From NCBI RefSeq assembly GCF_003075455.1, contig NZ_QDAE01000010.1, forward strand, positions 1 through 64,000: a DNA stretch of 64,000 nt, written 5' to 3'. A program made the position numbers and the translations under genes. Source of the DNA: Arthrobacter sp. Bz4. Lineage in GTDB: Bacteria > Actinomycetota > Actinomycetes > Actinomycetales > Micrococcaceae. The first letter of the stretch is position 1. Each line of letters opens with the position of its first letter. Positions 8,208-18,132 of the stretch are shown here, in pieces. The notes under the pieces are model-generated. The model was given only the letters and a program-made list of their open reading frames with translations, was not told the origin of the DNA and did no database searches.

Positions 8208-9938
8208 ATGGCAATGACCGCTGCTGCCAGGCACTCCGGTTGGGTCCGCGTGGCGCAGAGTGCCGTTGCGGTCTCCCTCTGCCTGACGGTTGCTGGCTGC
8301 ACCGGGGCAACGCCCTTGCCGACGACGACGACGTCGTCGACTCCTGCACCCTCCCAAACCAATCCCGCCGAGGCCCCCGAAGCGGTCTTCACGTTCGGCG
8401 CCGCCGCTGATCCGATCGGGCTGGACCCGGCCCTGGTGGCCGACACCGAGTCATACCGAATCACCCGGCAGATTCTCGAGGGCCTGGTGGGCATCGATCC
8501 GCTCACCTCCGAGCCCGTCCCGCAGCTCGCCGCCTCCTGGGATGAGCGGGAGGACGGCCGGGCCTACGCATTCACCCTCCGCGAGGACGTCGAATTCCAC
8601 GATGGTGTGCCGTTCAACGCCCAGGCAGTCTGCGCGAACTTCGACCGCTGGTACACGCTCCCCCCGGAGACGCGCCCCTCGGACGGAACCGTCGCCTTCG
8701 GCTCGGTCTTCAACGCCTACTCGGACTCCCCCGAGCTATCCGTCTACTCCTCCTGCCAGCCCCTGGGCGAGTTCGAGGTGTTGATCCGGCTCAATAGCCG
8801 CCTGACAGGGTTCATCCCCGCCCTGGCGATGCCCTCCTTCGCGATGTCCTCACCCCGGGCGCTTGAGGAACTCGCCGCCGATGAGCTGACCGAGGAGGTC
8901 AACGACATAGCGGTGTCGCAGTACGCGCTCAGCCCGGTCGGCACCGGACCCTACACCTTCGAAAGTTGGGAACCAGGGGAAGTGCGGTTGTCCTCGTATG
9001 AGAATTACTGGGGGGCCCGGGGCGAGATCGGCACCGTCGTGTTCACCACCCTCCCCCTCCCCGATGATCGGCTGGAAGCACTCAACACCGGACAGATCGA
9101 CGCCTACGACTTCGTTACAGTCGACAACGCCGGCGCCCTGGTCAGGGAAGGCCAACAGCTGCTCCAGCGCGACCCCTATTCCATCCTGTATCTCGGGATG
9201 AACCAGGACTTCCCCGGTGTGGATAGTCTGCTGTTCCGCCAGGCCGTAGCCCACGCCATCGACAAACAGGCCATGATCGATGGGCAGTTCCTGAACGGCA
9301 CGGCGCCCGCCGATCAGTTTGTCCCGCCCAAGCTCGCAGTCACCAATGACGAGATCACCCGCTACGACTACGACGTCGAACTGGCTCAGGAGTTGCTGGC
9401 GGAATCCGGGTACGACGGCGAACCTCTGCCCTTCCACTACCCGACCGACGTCTCACGCCCCTATCTGCCGGCACCTGAGGGGGTGTTCGCTGTCCTCCAA
9501 ACGCAGCTCGAAGAGGCCGGTTTCACCATTGACCCGGTGCCCACCGCCTGGGCCGATGGTTACCTGGAGGCCTTACAGAACGACGACGAGCGCGCGTTCC
9601 ACCTCCTCGGCTGGAGCGGAACCTACCAGGACCCCGACAACTTTATCGGCCAGTTGTTCGGCGCAACCACCGTCGAGTTTGCCTTCGAAGACAACCAGCT
9701 CTTTAGCAAAATTGACCGGGCCCGCACCCTTCCCAATGGTGACGACCGGGTGGCCGCCTACCAGGACATCAGCGACCAGCTGGCCCGGCGGCTACCAGCG
9801 GTTCCCCTCGCCTTCCCCATCTCTGCCCTGGCAGTCTCGGAGCGGGTAGCAAACTACCCCGTCAGCCCCGTGATGAACGAAGTGTTCAACCTGGTTGACC
9901 TGACCGATGTCGAGCTGGAAGCCACCGGGAGCGACTGA
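8208..9938 (+). CDS. ABC transporter substrate-binding lipoprotein, peptide/nickel family 5
   Basis: A 576-residue extracytoplasmic binding protein of the DppA/OppA class (SBP family 5). Signal peptide with lipobox VAGC (Cys about 31) and a Thr/Pro linker. Family hallmarks are FTFGAAADPIGLDPAL, the typical Y-x-I-T-R-Q-I-x-E-G-L-V, DVEFHDGVPFNAQAV, GTGPYTFESWEPGE and RQAVAHAIDKQAMI. The ligand is probably an oligopeptide but is not readable. No permease or ATPase gene adjoins it, so it is an orphan binding protein that would have to share a transporter encoded elsewhere. The upstream ATGs 8208 and 8214 are both plausible; the first is used. Confidence 0.92.
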   Translation: MAMTAAARHSGWVRVAQSAVAVSLCLTVAGCTGATPLPTTTTSSTPAPSQTNPAEAPEAVFTFGAAADPIGLDPALVADTESYRITRQILEGLVGIDPLTSEPVPQLAASWDEREDGRAYAFTLREDVEFHDGVPFNAQAVCANFDRWYTLPPETRPSDGTVAFGSVFNAYSDSPELSVYSSCQPLGEFEVLIRLNSRLTGFIPALAMPSFAMSSPRALEELAADELTEEVNDIAVSQYALSPVGTGPYTFESWEPGEVRLSSYENYWGARGEIGTVVFTTLPLPDDRLEALNTGQIDAYDFVTVDNAGALVREGQQLLQRDPYSILYLGMNQDFPGVDSLLFRQAVAHAIDKQAMIDGQFLNGTAPADQFVPPKLAVTNDEITRYDYDVELAQELLAESGYDGEPLPFHYPTDVSRPYLPAPEGVFAVLQTQLEEAGFTIDPVPTAWADGYLEALQNDDERAFHLLGWSGTYQDPDNFIGQLFGATTVEFAFEDNQLFSKIDRARTLPNGDDRVAAYQDISDQLARRLPAVPLAFPISALAVSERVANYPVSPVMNEVFNLVDLTDVELEATGSD

Positions 9939-10028
9939 TGACCTGCCACCCCCGCCGCGACGGCGGACCAATTACCCAAGGAACCCACCAGACGCTACGC
10001 TCAAAGCTAAGCGCCCTCGCCACTGGAG

Positions 10029-11531
10029 ATGAAGTTGACTGCTAAGAACCAGGCGGAAATTCCCGCGGAACACACCGACGTCGTCCTGATCGGTGGAGGA
10101 ATCATGAGCGCCACCCTTGGCGCCTTCCTCAAACAGCTGCAGCCTGACTGGAGCATCTCACTATTCGAGCGCCTCGACCGGGCCGGACTGGAAAGCTCCG
10201 ACCCGTGGAACAACGCCGGGACCGGCCACGCGGCACTCTGCGAACTGAATTACACCCCGGCAGGCCCGGATGGGACAGTTGACCCGGCCAAGGCCGTCGC
10301 CATCAACGAGCAGTTCCAGGTGTCACGCCAGTTCTGGGCCCACATGGTGGAAAGCGGCCATCTGGGTGATCCGTCCGGATTCATCAACCCCGTGCCGCAC
10401 ATGAGCTTCGTCTGGGGCGAAAAGAACACCGCCTACCTGCGCAAGCGCTACGAAGCCCTGCGGAGCCAGCCCCTCTTCGAAACCATTGAGCACGCCGAGG
10501 ACCCCTCGGCCATCGCCGACTGGGCGCCGCTGCTGATGAGCGGCCGGACCGCTGGCCAGCCGGTGGCAGCCTCACGCGTGGCCGACGGGACCGACGTCGA
10601 CTTCGGGTCCCTGACCCGCGGCCTGACCAGTTACCTCGAAGCCAACGGCGTCGACCTCAACTACAACCACGACGTCGCCGATCTCTCCCGCGGCTCGAAA
10701 GGCCGCTGGGAAGTCAAGGTCCGCAACCGCGCTACCGGACAGGCCCGCACCGTCAACGCGCGCTTCGTCTTCATCGGGGCCGGCGGCGGGGCACTGCACC
10801 TGCTGCAACGCACCGGCATTCCCGAGGGCAAGGGATTCGCGGGCTTCCCCGTCTCGGGTCAGTTCCTGAAGTGCGGCGACCCGGACATCGTCAACCAGCA
10901 CAACGCCAAGGTCTACGGCCAGGCGTCGGTCGGCGCACCACCCATGTCGGTGCCGCACCTGGACACCCGGTATGTCAACGGCGAACGGTCGCTATTGTTC
11001 GGCCCTTACGCCGGGTTCTCCACCAAGTTCCTCAAGCGTGGCTCGTTCTTCGACCTGCCCGGGTCCATCCGGCCGTCGAACCTGGTGCCCATGCTGGCTG
11101 TGGCCAAGGACAACGTGCCGCTGACCAAGTACCTGATCTCCGAGGTGCTGAAGAACCGGGACGCGAAAAACACCTATCTCAACGAATTCATCCCCGACGC
11201 CGACGGCGACAAATGGGACCTGATCACCGCCGGGCAGCGCGTCCAGATCATCAAGAAGGCTCCGGGCAAGGGCGGGGTGCTGCAGTTCGGCACCGAGGTC
11301 ATCACTGCAGCCGACGGATCGGTCGGAGCACTGCTGGGGGCCTCCCCCGGTGCTTCCACCGCCGCGCCGATCATGCTCGAGATCCTGAAGCGCTGTTTCC
11401 CAGCCCAGCTTCCGGGTTGGGAGCCGAAGCTCAAAGACATGATCCCCGGCTACGGTGTGAAGCTCAATGAGAACTCCTCGCTCGCCGCTGACATCCTGTC
11501 CCGTACCGACCGGGTGCTGAAACTCCAGTAA
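10029..11531 (+). CDS. mqo: Malate:quinone oxidoreductase
   Basis: A membrane-associated FAD enzyme that oxidises malate to oxaloacetate and passes electrons to menaquinone, replacing or complementing NAD-dependent malate dehydrogenase in the TCA cycle. The 500-residue length fits. The N-terminal FAD loop is [16 protein letters not shown] (about 19-34), then the family motifs [22 protein letters not shown] and [17 protein letters not shown], and the C-terminal [18 protein letters not shown]. Start is ATG 10029 with GGAG just upstream. The RND permease gene starts 49 bases after the stop in the same direction, but a functional link is not evident. Confidence 0.97.
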   Translation: MKLTAKNQAEIPAEHTDVVLIGGGIMSATLGAFLKQLQPDWSISLFERLDRAGLESSDPWNNAGTGHAALCELNYTPAGPDGTVDPAKAVAINEQFQVSRQFWAHMVESGHLGDPSGFINPVPHMSFVWGEKNTAYLRKRYEALRSQPLFETIEHAEDPSAIADWAPLLMSGRTAGQPVAASRVADGTDVDFGSLTRGLTSYLEANGVDLNYNHDVADLSRGSKGRWEVKVRNRATGQARTVNARFVFIGAGGGALHLLQRTGIPEGKGFAGFPVSGQFLKCGDPDIVNQHNAKVYGQASVGAPPMSVPHLDTRYVNGERSLLFGPYAGFSTKFLKRGSFFDLPGSIRPSNLVPMLAVAKDNVPLTKYLISEVLKNRDAKNTYLNEFIPDADGDKWDLITAGQRVQIIKKAPGKGGVLQFGTEVITAADGSVGALLGASPGASTAAPIMLEILKRCFPAQLPGWEPKLKDMIPGYGVKLNENSSLAADILSRTDRVLKLQ

Positions 11532-11580
11532 CCATCGCCAGAGCCGTCGACCCGGCCGGCAGAAGTAGAAGGCGCGGCAC

Positions 11581-14500
11581 ATGTTCCGTCTGGCTCAACT
11601 TTCCCTGGGAAACCGTGCACTGATTGCGCTGATCACCATCCTGGCGTCGGTGTTCGGTGTGATCACGATGGGCTCCCTCAAACAGGAGCTCATCCCGTCA
11701 CTGGAGTTTCCCCAGATCACCGTGCTGTCGTCGGTCCCCGGCGCCTCACCGGAATACCTCGACCAGCAGGTGAGCGAACCGCTGGAGACCGCGCTTAGCG
11801 GCGTGGAGGGGCTCGAGTCGTCGTCGGCCACGTCCCGTACCGGGGTCTCGACCATCAACCTGATGTTCGCCTACGGCACCGACCTCGACCGCGCGCGCGG
11901 CCAGGTGGACCGCGCGATCTCGACGGTGCGGCCCCTCCTGCCCGAGGACGTCTCGCCGCAGTCCTTGGCCGGGAGTATCGCCGACCTCCCAATCGTGTTC
12001 ATGGCCGTCTCTTCCGATCAGCCGCTGAGCGAGCTGAGCGGCGACCTCAGCCGGCTGGCCGTCCCGCGGCTGCAGCAGCTGGAGGGCGTTCGCGCGGCCG
12101 AGGTCAGCGGCGGGGCCGGGCAGTACATCTCGATCCTCCCCGACCGGCAGGAACTCGCCGCCAACGACCTCACGGTCGCCGATATCACTGCGGCACTGGA
12201 GAACAACGGCGACCTCATCCCGGTGGGGACCCTCGAGGACGGCGACCGTTCCCTCACCATCCAGGCCGGGAGCCCCATCACCTCGCTCGAGGACATCCGC
12301 GTGCTGCCCCTCCTGCCGGAGGGCGGCTCCCCCGACGCCGGAGAGACGCCGCCGACGCTCGGCTCCGTCGCCGAGGTGGCAGTGGCCGACGACGACGCCA
12401 CGTCGGTGACCCGCACCAACGGTATTGAGACTCTCGCCCTGACCGTGACGAAAATCCCCGATGGGGATACGGTCGCGATCTCCAACCTGGTGGAAGAGTT
12501 GCTGCCGCAGCTGGAAGCCGAGCTGGGCAACGGCGCCGAAATCACCGTGATCTTTGACCAGGCGCCCTTCATTGAACGCTCCATCAGTGACCTGACCACG
12601 GAGGGCATCCTGGGCCTCGGCTTTGCCGTGCTGGTCATTTTGGTGTTCCTGCTGTCGGTGCGGTCCACGCTGGTGACGGCGATCTCGATCCCCCTGTCGC
12701 TGTTGATTACGTTCATCGGCCTGTGGGTCACCGGCTACTCGTTGAACATCCTCACGCTGGGCGCCCTGACCATCGCGATCGGGCGGGTGGTGGACGACTC
12801 GATTGTGGTCATCGAGAACATCAAACGGCACCTCAGCTATGGCGAGGACAAGCGCGAAGCCATTCTCACCGCCGTCCGTGAAGTGGCCAGCGCGATCACC
12901 GCATCAACGCTGATCACCGTCGCGGTGTTCGCACCGATCGCCTTCGTCGGTGACCTGGCGGGTGAACTCTTCAGGCCATTTGCCCTGACCACCACGATCG
13001 CGCTGCTGGCTTCCCTGGCGGTGTCGCTCACCATCGTTCCCGTGCTGGCGTACTGGTTCCTGCCAGCCGCGGCATCCGATGTAGACCCAGACCTGGTCCG
13101 CGAGCAGGCGCATCAGGCCGAACGAAAATCCTGGCTGCAGCGCGGCTATCTTCCGCTCCTCGGAGCAACCCAGCGGCATCCGGTCTGGACCCTGACCGCC
13201 GGTGGCCTTGTCCTCGCAGGCACTGCCGCGATGATCCCCCTCCTCCAGACCAATCTGCTGGGGAACACGGGGCAGAACAGTTTCAGCATCAACCAGACCC
13301 TCGAACCGGGTTCCAGCCTGGACACCACTGTTGCTGCCGCTGCGCAGGCCGAGGAAGTGCTCGCTGGCTTTCCCGAGGTGGAGGAGATCCAGGTGACGGT
13401 GGGTAACGCGTCCAGTGGTTTCGCCGCCCGACTGTCCGGTGGAACGTCGGTGGCCGCCTTCACGGTGATTACCGCCGAGGACGCCGACCAGGAGCAACTA
13501 CAGAACGAGGTGAGGCAGGAACTGGAGTCGTTGACCGGCGTCGGGACCTTCGCCCTCGCCACCCAGCAGGGTGGGCTTGGCACCTCAAGCACTATCGATG
13601 TGAACATCACGGCACCGGGTCCGGACGAGCTGCAGGCCGCCAATGACGCCGTCGTCGACGCCATGCAAGGTGTCGAGGGCGCCCGCGACGTGACCAGTAA
13701 CCTCTCCGCAGCCCAACCTCAGGTGCAGATCAGCGTTGACCGGGCCGCCGCCGTCGCCGCCGGGCTCAGCGAAGGGCAGATCGCGGGGTTGCTCGGTGGG
13801 AGCATCAGCCCGATCCCCGGCGGACAGGTACGGCTGGAAACCACCGACTACCCGGTACTCATCGGTGAGGGCACCGAGGTGACCAGCCTGGACCAGTTGG
13901 AGGAACTCAATCTTCCGACCCCCGAGGGCCCGGTACCGCTGACCTCCGTTGCATCGGTGGTTGAGGTTCAGGTGCCGTTGACCATCACCAGTGCCAACGG
14001 GGAACGGACCGCCCAGGTCTCCATCACACCGTCCGGACAGAACCTGGGGGCGCTGACCACCTCGGTGACTGAACGTCTGGAGGGTGTTGAACTCCCTGCG
14101 GGAACCACGGCAACCCTGGGTGGAGCATCCGCCGAGCAGGCCGAATCCTTCGCTCAACTGTTCCTCGCCCTGTGGGCGGCCGTGGCGATTGTGTACGTGA
14201 TCATGGTGGCCACCTTCAAGTCCCTGATCCAGCCGCTGATCCTCCTGGTCTCGGTGCCGTTCGCCGCCACCGGCGCCATTGCCCTCCTCGTCATCACCCA
14301 GATTCCGCTGGGGCTGCCGTCCCTGGTTGGCATGTTGATGCTGGTGGGCATCGTGGTGACGAACGCTGTGGTGCTTATTGACCTCATCAATCAGTACCGG
14401 CGCCCGCACGACGGAAGTCCGGGCATGAGCGTCGAGGAGGCGATCATCCAGGGTGCACGGCAGCGACTGCGCCCCATCCTGATGACCGCGCTGGCAACGA

Positions 14501-14730
14501 TCTTCGCACTGACGCCGATGGCCCTCGGCTTCACCGGCGAGGGTGGGTTCATCTCGCAACCGCTGGCGATCGTGGTGGTGGGCGGTCTGGTCTCCTCCAC
14601 AGCGCTCACGCTGATCCTGGTACCGGTGTTGTACCGGCTGGTTGAGGGTCGCCGGGAGGCCCGGTTGCAGACCCGGTTGCAGACCCGCCGCGACGCGCCC
14701 GTCTCAGGGCGACGTGCCCGGGCCCACTGA
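11581..14730 (+). CDS. RND-family efflux permease (AcrB/SwrC type)
   Basis: A 1049-residue inner membrane proton-driven exporter. It shows the two-fold RND layout: TM1 near residue 12, a large extracytoplasmic loop (about 35-330), TM2-6, TM7 around 540, a second large loop and TM8-12. GALTIAIGRVVDDSIVVIENI near residues 395-415 contains the Asp pair of the proton relay. The ending LILVPVLYRLVEG is typical. There is no membrane-fusion or outer-membrane partner, as expected for a Gram-positive SwrC-like pump. Exported substrate is unknown; self-protection or a cell-surface lipid are possibilities. A MarR regulator lies downstream and could control it. Confidence 0.93.
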   Translation: MFRLAQLSLGNRALIALITILASVFGVITMGSLKQELIPSLEFPQITVLSSVPGASPEYLDQQVSEPLETALSGVEGLESSSATSRTGVSTINLMFAYGTDLDRARGQVDRAISTVRPLLPEDVSPQSLAGSIADLPIVFMAVSSDQPLSELSGDLSRLAVPRLQQLEGVRAAEVSGGAGQYISILPDRQELAANDLTVADITAALENNGDLIPVGTLEDGDRSLTIQAGSPITSLEDIRVLPLLPEGGSPDAGETPPTLGSVAEVAVADDDATSVTRTNGIETLALTVTKIPDGDTVAISNLVEELLPQLEAELGNGAEITVIFDQAPFIERSISDLTTEGILGLGFAVLVILVFLLSVRSTLVTAISIPLSLLITFIGLWVTGYSLNILTLGALTIAIGRVVDDSIVVIENIKRHLSYGEDKREAILTAVREVASAITASTLITVAVFAPIAFVGDLAGELFRPFALTTTIALLASLAVSLTIVPVLAYWFLPAAASDVDPDLVREQAHQAERKSWLQRGYLPLLGATQRHPVWTLTAGGLVLAGTAAMIPLLQTNLLGNTGQNSFSINQTLEPGSSLDTTVAAAAQAEEVLAGFPEVEEIQVTVGNASSGFAARLSGGTSVAAFTVITAEDADQEQLQNEVRQELESLTGVGTFALATQQGGLGTSSTIDVNITAPGPDELQAANDAVVDAMQGVEGARDVTSNLSAAQPQVQISVDRAAAVAAGLSEGQIAGLLGGSISPIPGGQVRLETTDYPVLIGEGTEVTSLDQLEELNLPTPEGPVPLTSVASVVEVQVPLTITSANGERTAQVSITPSGQNLGALTTSVTERLEGVELPAGTTATLGGASAEQAESFAQLFLALWAAVAIVYVIMVATFKSLIQPLILLVSVPFAATGAIALLVITQIPLGLPSLVGMLMLVGIVVTNAVVLIDLINQYRRPHDGSPGMSVEEAIIQGARQRLRPILMTALATIFALTPMALGFTGEGGFISQPLAIVVVGGLVSSTALTLILVPVLYRLVEGRREARLQTRLQTRRDAPVSGRRARAH

Positions 14731-14790
14731 CCAGGATCTGGCTGCCCCACGGGGAACAGAATGCCCGCCGGCCCGGTTGTAACTATTGTG

Positions 14791-14805
14791 GATGCAGATG
14801 CATCT
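14791..14805 (+). promoter_or_regulatory. Candidate MarR operator (ATGCAT palindrome)
   Basis: A 10-bp perfect palindrome agatgcatct (14796-14805) preceded by an overlapping gatgca repeat (14791-14796 and 14797-14802). It lies just before the ribosome site of the leader peptide and MarR gene, where an autoregulatory site is expected. MarR proteins commonly bind such short A/T-flanked palindromes. Assignment is by position and symmetry only. Confidence 0.5.
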
Positions 14806-14821
14806 AGTTGGAGGAGGAATC

Positions 14822-14896
14822 ATGCAGAGCGGTATCTTTACGGTGGGTAACGCGTTCCGGAACCTCCGACCTTCCAGCACCGACTCAAAACGATGA
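14822..14896 (+). CDS. 24-residue leader peptide before MarR
   Basis: A short ORF with an excellent ribosome site (GGAGGAGGAAT at 14810-14820) and an ATG at 14822. It encodes a 24-residue basic peptide beginning MQSGIFTVGNAFRN and ending DSKR. Its stop overlaps the MarR start as ATGA (14893-14896), so translation of MarR is probably coupled to it. The good ribosome site belongs to this ORF, and MarR itself has none, which argues that the peptide is really translated. There is no attenuator hairpin or codon run that I can see. Function unknown. Confidence 0.6.
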   Translation: MQSGIFTVGNAFRNLRPSSTDSKR

Positions 14897-15411
14897 CCGG
14901 ACTCACCGGGCCTGAAACAGCTGGGCCCGAAACAAGGGTGCCCGAAACAACAGAACCGGCAATCCGGCTGACAGCCGAGGCCTGGGAATCCCTCTTCAGG
15001 GCGCAGGTTGCGGTGATGCGCCGGCTACGCAACGACCCGTCGTTCAAGAAACTCGCCATTGGCGAATACGACGTCCTGTTCAACCTCACCCGCTGCCCCA
15101 CCGGCTGGACCCGCCTGAACGAGCTGAACCGCAGCCTGCTGATCTCGCAGCCGAGCCTGAGCCGCATGGTGGAGCGGCTCGAAGCCAAGGGCCTGGTCCA
15201 GCGGAAACAAGCCCCGGACGATCAGCGCGGCGTGATGGTGGCCCTGACCGATGCTGGCCGTGAGCTGCAACGCGAGATTGGCGCCGCGCACGTCCGGGTG
15301 ATCCACACTCTGCTGGGCCCGATCCTGAAGACCGGGGAGCTGGAACAGTTACTGGAACTCACCCACCGGATCCGCGAGGGCGTCGACGACGCCGAGCGCG
15401 CCGACTACTGA
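14893..15411 (+). CDS. MarR-family transcriptional regulator
   Basis: A 172-residue winged-helix repressor. After a disordered Thr/Pro/Glu N-terminus (to about residue 30) it has the family core: helix pair with EYDVLFNLTRCPTGWTRL, recognition helix LLISQPSLSRMVERLEAKG and the wing RKQAPDDQRGVMVALTDAG, then a C-terminal dimerisation helix. Members sense phenolics, drugs or oxidants. Coupled to the leader peptide by a 4-base overlap. It overlaps the convergent transglutaminase gene by 7 bases at its 3' end. Likely targets are itself and perhaps the RND pump upstream. The start could also be a downstream codon because the first 30 residues are low complexity. Confidence 0.9.
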   Translation: MTGLTGPETAGPETRVPETTEPAIRLTAEAWESLFRAQVAVMRRLRNDPSFKKLAIGEYDVLFNLTRCPTGWTRLNELNRSLLISQPSLSRMVERLEAKGLVQRKQAPDDQRGVMVALTDAGRELQREIGAAHVRVIHTLLGPILKTGELEQLLELTHRIREGVDDAERADY

Positions 15412-16208
15412 AGCTGGATCAGCTCTCCCGGCTGATCGACCGGCAGGGAATCCACCACGGCTGTCACCTCGAGCGTCTCGAGTTGCAGGCTGCCCCCCAC
15501 GGTGGAGAGGAATGCCGTATCCGAGGCGTCACGGCCGGTAGCGACCCGCAGCAGGGACTCCCGGGGAGCCAGGCCGGTTGCGTCGACGACATGCCAGGCG
15601 CCGTCCACCCAGGCCTCAGCCACAGCGTGGAAGTCCATCGGACTCAGTCCGGGCGCGTACACCGCGGCGAGCCGGGCGGGAACGTCCTTGGCGCGCAACA
15701 GGGAGATCACGAGGTGCGCGTAGTCCCGGCACACGCCACGCCGCCCCAGCAGGGTTTCCACGGCGCCGTCGGTGGGGCGGGACGAACCCGACACGTAGGC
15801 GAGTTCCTTGCCTACCCACTCCCGTACCGCGTTCAGCAGTTCCGATCCTGCCAGGGTGCCAAATTCAGCGTACGACGTCGGCAGGAGCCGGTCCGATTCG
15901 CAGTAGCGGCTCGGGCGAACGTACCGGATGAGATCCGCTTCAGACGCCGCTTCGGCGGATGCGGTACCCGTGACCGTGGCGCTGTACTCAAGGGAAATGT
16001 TCGCCTCGCCGTCCACTTTGAGGGTATGAAGCCGCCCACCGTGGATATCTTCCAACTCGCCTGGGACCACTGGTGCGCCATCCACCAGTACCACCAGGTT
16101 CTCTTCAAAACTGCTGTACCCGGGGTTTCGCACCGGGGCCAGGGCAAAGACGAGTGACGAAGCGGAACGGGTCCGCGCGATGATGCGGGCAGTCACTGAT
16201 CGCTGCAT
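15405..16208 (-). CDS. Transglutaminase-like cysteine protease family protein
   Basis: A 267-residue cytoplasmic protein of the bacterial transglutaminase-like superfamily. A beta-rich N-terminal domain (about 1-110) precedes the papain-like core. The catalytic triad is visible as Cys 160 (RRGVCRDYAHL), His 194 (MDFHAVAEAWV) and Asp 209 (WHVVDATG). Start ATG 16208 has AGGAG 8 bases before it; the longer frame to 16289 lacks support. These proteins are thought to hydrolyse or cross-link peptide bonds, and some relatives sit with circularly permuted ATP-grasp and alpha-E genes, which are absent here. Substrate unknown. Confidence 0.9.
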   Translation of the reverse strand: MQRSVTARIIARTRSASSLVFALAPVRNPGYSSFEENLVVLVDGAPVVPGELEDIHGGRLHTLKVDGEANISLEYSATVTGTASAEAASEADLIRYVRPSRYCESDRLLPTSYAEFGTLAGSELLNAVREWVGKELAYVSGSSRPTDGAVETLLGRRGVCRDYAHLVISLLRAKDVPARLAAVYAPGLSPMDFHAVAEAWVDGAWHVVDATGLAPRESLLRVATGRDASDTAFLSTVGGSLQLETLEVTAVVDSLPVDQPGELIQLQ

Positions 16209-16312
16209 GGGGGTACTCCTGATTGAGGGTATGAGGTGCCGGGCGCGGTAGGCCCACGGTGCGGACTCTATGCTGAAAGCTACCACCACGTTAGAACAAG
16301 AAAGGCCCCTTA

Positions 16313-17230
16313 GTGAATTCCACTCACCAGCACCAGATCCAGGACCTTGAGGGTCGCGCCGTCGTGATCACCGGAGCCAACAGCGGTCTGGGCTTGCAGA
16401 CGGCGATAGCCCTGGCCCGGCGGGGAGCCTCGGTGACGCTCGCCTGCCGGAACGAGGCACGGGGCACTGAAGCCCTAAAGACGGTCAGCTCCCGGGTACC
16501 GGGAGCTACTGTTGACCTGCGGATCCTCGATCTCTCGTCGCTGGCTTCCGTGCGGAGCTTCGCCGCCGGTTGGACCGCACCGCTGGACCTCCTGATCAAC
16601 AACGCCGGTGTGATGGCCACGCCGAGGATCCTCACCGAGGACGGGTTCGAGCAACAGCTCGGCATCAACCATCTCGGCCACTACGCCCTGACCGGCCTCC
16701 TGCTGCCGCGGCTCCGCGAAGCGTCAGCTCCCCGCGTCGTCTCGGTCTCCAGCCTGGCGCACAAGCGGGGCACCATCAACTTCGACGACCTCAATTCCTC
16801 CACCAGGTACCGCCGGTGGACCGCCTACAGCCAGAGCAAAATAGCCAACCTGTACTTCACCATGGAACTCGACCGGCGTGTCAGGGCCAACGGAGAGCAG
16901 CTTCTCGCGGTCGCCGCCCACCCTGGGCTGTCCAATACCAACCTCACGGCTGGCATGGGCACCACACCGGTACTGGACGTGCTGGGCGGTTTCTTCAAAC
17001 TCTTCGGGCAGTCCGACATCGCTGGTGCCCTGCCGATCCTGCGGGCAGCAACCTCCCCGACGGCGAGCGGTGGGGACTACTCGGGCCCCGATGGTCCAGG
17101 CGAAACCAGGGGAAATGCCGTCTTGGTGGCACCAGCACCGCGGGTGCTCGACCCGCTGGTCGCCGGAAGGCTGTGGGAGGTCAGCGCCGCGATGACGGGC
17201 GTCACCTTCCCCGATCTTCCTGCTGCCTGA
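16313..17230 (+). CDS. Short-chain dehydrogenase/reductase (retinol dehydrogenase-like)
   Basis: A 305-residue SDR with NAD(P)-binding GANSGLG (about 21-27), the NNAG motif in LDLLINNAGVMATP, catalytic Ser in VVSVSSLAH and the Tyr-Lys pair in AYSQSKIANL. The ACRN after the second strand, with Arg, points to NADP(H). The layout matches the large group annotated as WW-domain oxidoreductase or protochlorophyllide-reductase-like SDRs. Start is GTG 16313 with AAAGG about 8 bases before. A second paralogous SDR of the same type is at 45559-46479. Substrate is not predictable. Confidence 0.93.
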   Translation: MNSTHQHQIQDLEGRAVVITGANSGLGLQTAIALARRGASVTLACRNEARGTEALKTVSSRVPGATVDLRILDLSSLASVRSFAAGWTAPLDLLINNAGVMATPRILTEDGFEQQLGINHLGHYALTGLLLPRLREASAPRVVSVSSLAHKRGTINFDDLNSSTRYRRWTAYSQSKIANLYFTMELDRRVRANGEQLLAVAAHPGLSNTNLTAGMGTTPVLDVLGGFFKLFGQSDIAGALPILRAATSPTASGGDYSGPDGPGETRGNAVLVAPAPRVLDPLVAGRLWEVSAAMTGVTFPDLPAA

Positions 17231-17243
17231 GAAAGAAACCGCG

Positions 17244-18026
17244 TTATTCCGCCACCTCGAGGGAAGCAATCATGCGCCGAATCTGGGTGAATTGTTCGGC
17301 ATCGAAGAACTCCTCGGCGGCGGCAATGGTTTCAAACGATGCGGTCCGGGATCCCACCTGCTCGGGGGTCAGGGCTGTCAGCGAGATCGCATCCCCGAAG
17401 GAATACAGTCCAACGTGCTCCGGGCCCTGCACTGTGTTGTACAGCGTGCAGGCTACGCCGTCCGCGCCGCCCAGCACATCGGTGACACCGAAGGAACTGA
17501 AGAACCGGTAGCCCTCGATCAGCCGGACCACCAGCCGCGGCTCAATCGACTGGTCGGACTCGGCGGTCGACGGCAGATCCACGGGCTGGCTGAGGATCAC
17601 TGTGTAGGGGCTGGCGTCGTCGGGCGCGCAGTCCTCGTCCGTGGGCGTGATGCCCGTGTGCAGTTCAGCCACCGGACGCCCGTCGGCATTCTCGACGGCA
17701 ACGTGAACTGATTCCGGCTCGAAACCTTCACCGGGATCCTCCATCGGCTCGGCGGTCCAGTCCGGTGGGAGCTCAAAGCTCACCAGGGCCTGAGGGTCGG
17801 TGAAGACCTGCCAGTCGTCGTCGGGAGCCGGGCGGTCTGCCACCGTTGGCTTCGGCGCCGGTGGGGTGGTCGCCGGCGCTGCGGAGCTGGGGTCCGACGA
17901 CGGCGTCGCTGACTGCGCCGGCCGGTCGCCGATTTCCACGCCGGTACACCCGGACGCTGCCAGCGCCACGCTTAGCAACAGGACGCCCGCCGCAGCAATC
18001 CGCGCTGGTCCCCGTGATCGACTCAT
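17244..18026 (-). CDS. Predicted lipoprotein, unknown function
   Basis: A 260-residue exported protein. The signal peptide (MSRSRGPARI, then a Leu/Ala core) ends in ASGC with Cys about 27 as lipidation site. A Ser/Thr/Ala/Pro linker runs to about 70. The folded part contains FTDPQALVSFELPPDWTAEP and ends with FTQIRRMIASLEV, and holds two cysteines (EDCAPD and VACTLY) that may pair. The D-W-T-A region resembles PsbP/LpqN-like lipoprotein domains, but I would not assign it. It is convergent with the SDR gene and divergent from the hydrolase gene. Confidence 0.85.
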   Translation of the reverse strand: MSRSRGPARIAAAGVLLLSVALAASGCTGVEIGDRPAQSATPSSDPSSAAPATTPPAPKPTVADRPAPDDDWQVFTDPQALVSFELPPDWTAEPMEDPGEGFEPESVHVAVENADGRPVAELHTGITPTDEDCAPDDASPYTVILSQPVDLPSTAESDQSIEPRLVVRLIEGYRFFSSFGVTDVLGGADGVACTLYNTVQGPEHVGLYSFGDAISLTALTPEQVGSRTASFETIAAAEEFFDAEQFTQIRRMIASLEVAE

Positions 18027-18132
18027 CTGATGCGTCCCCTAATCGTCGGTTGCCGGGCCTCTGATCTGAGTCTAATCAGTGAAGCACCCCACCATGAGGC
18101 ATCCACACCGGCCGCCGTGGAGAATTACTGTT

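Noticed and set aside
11746-12831. 361-residue minus-strand ORF opposite the RND permease
   Set aside because: Asp/Arg/His-rich shadow of the RND gene without ribosome site or motif.
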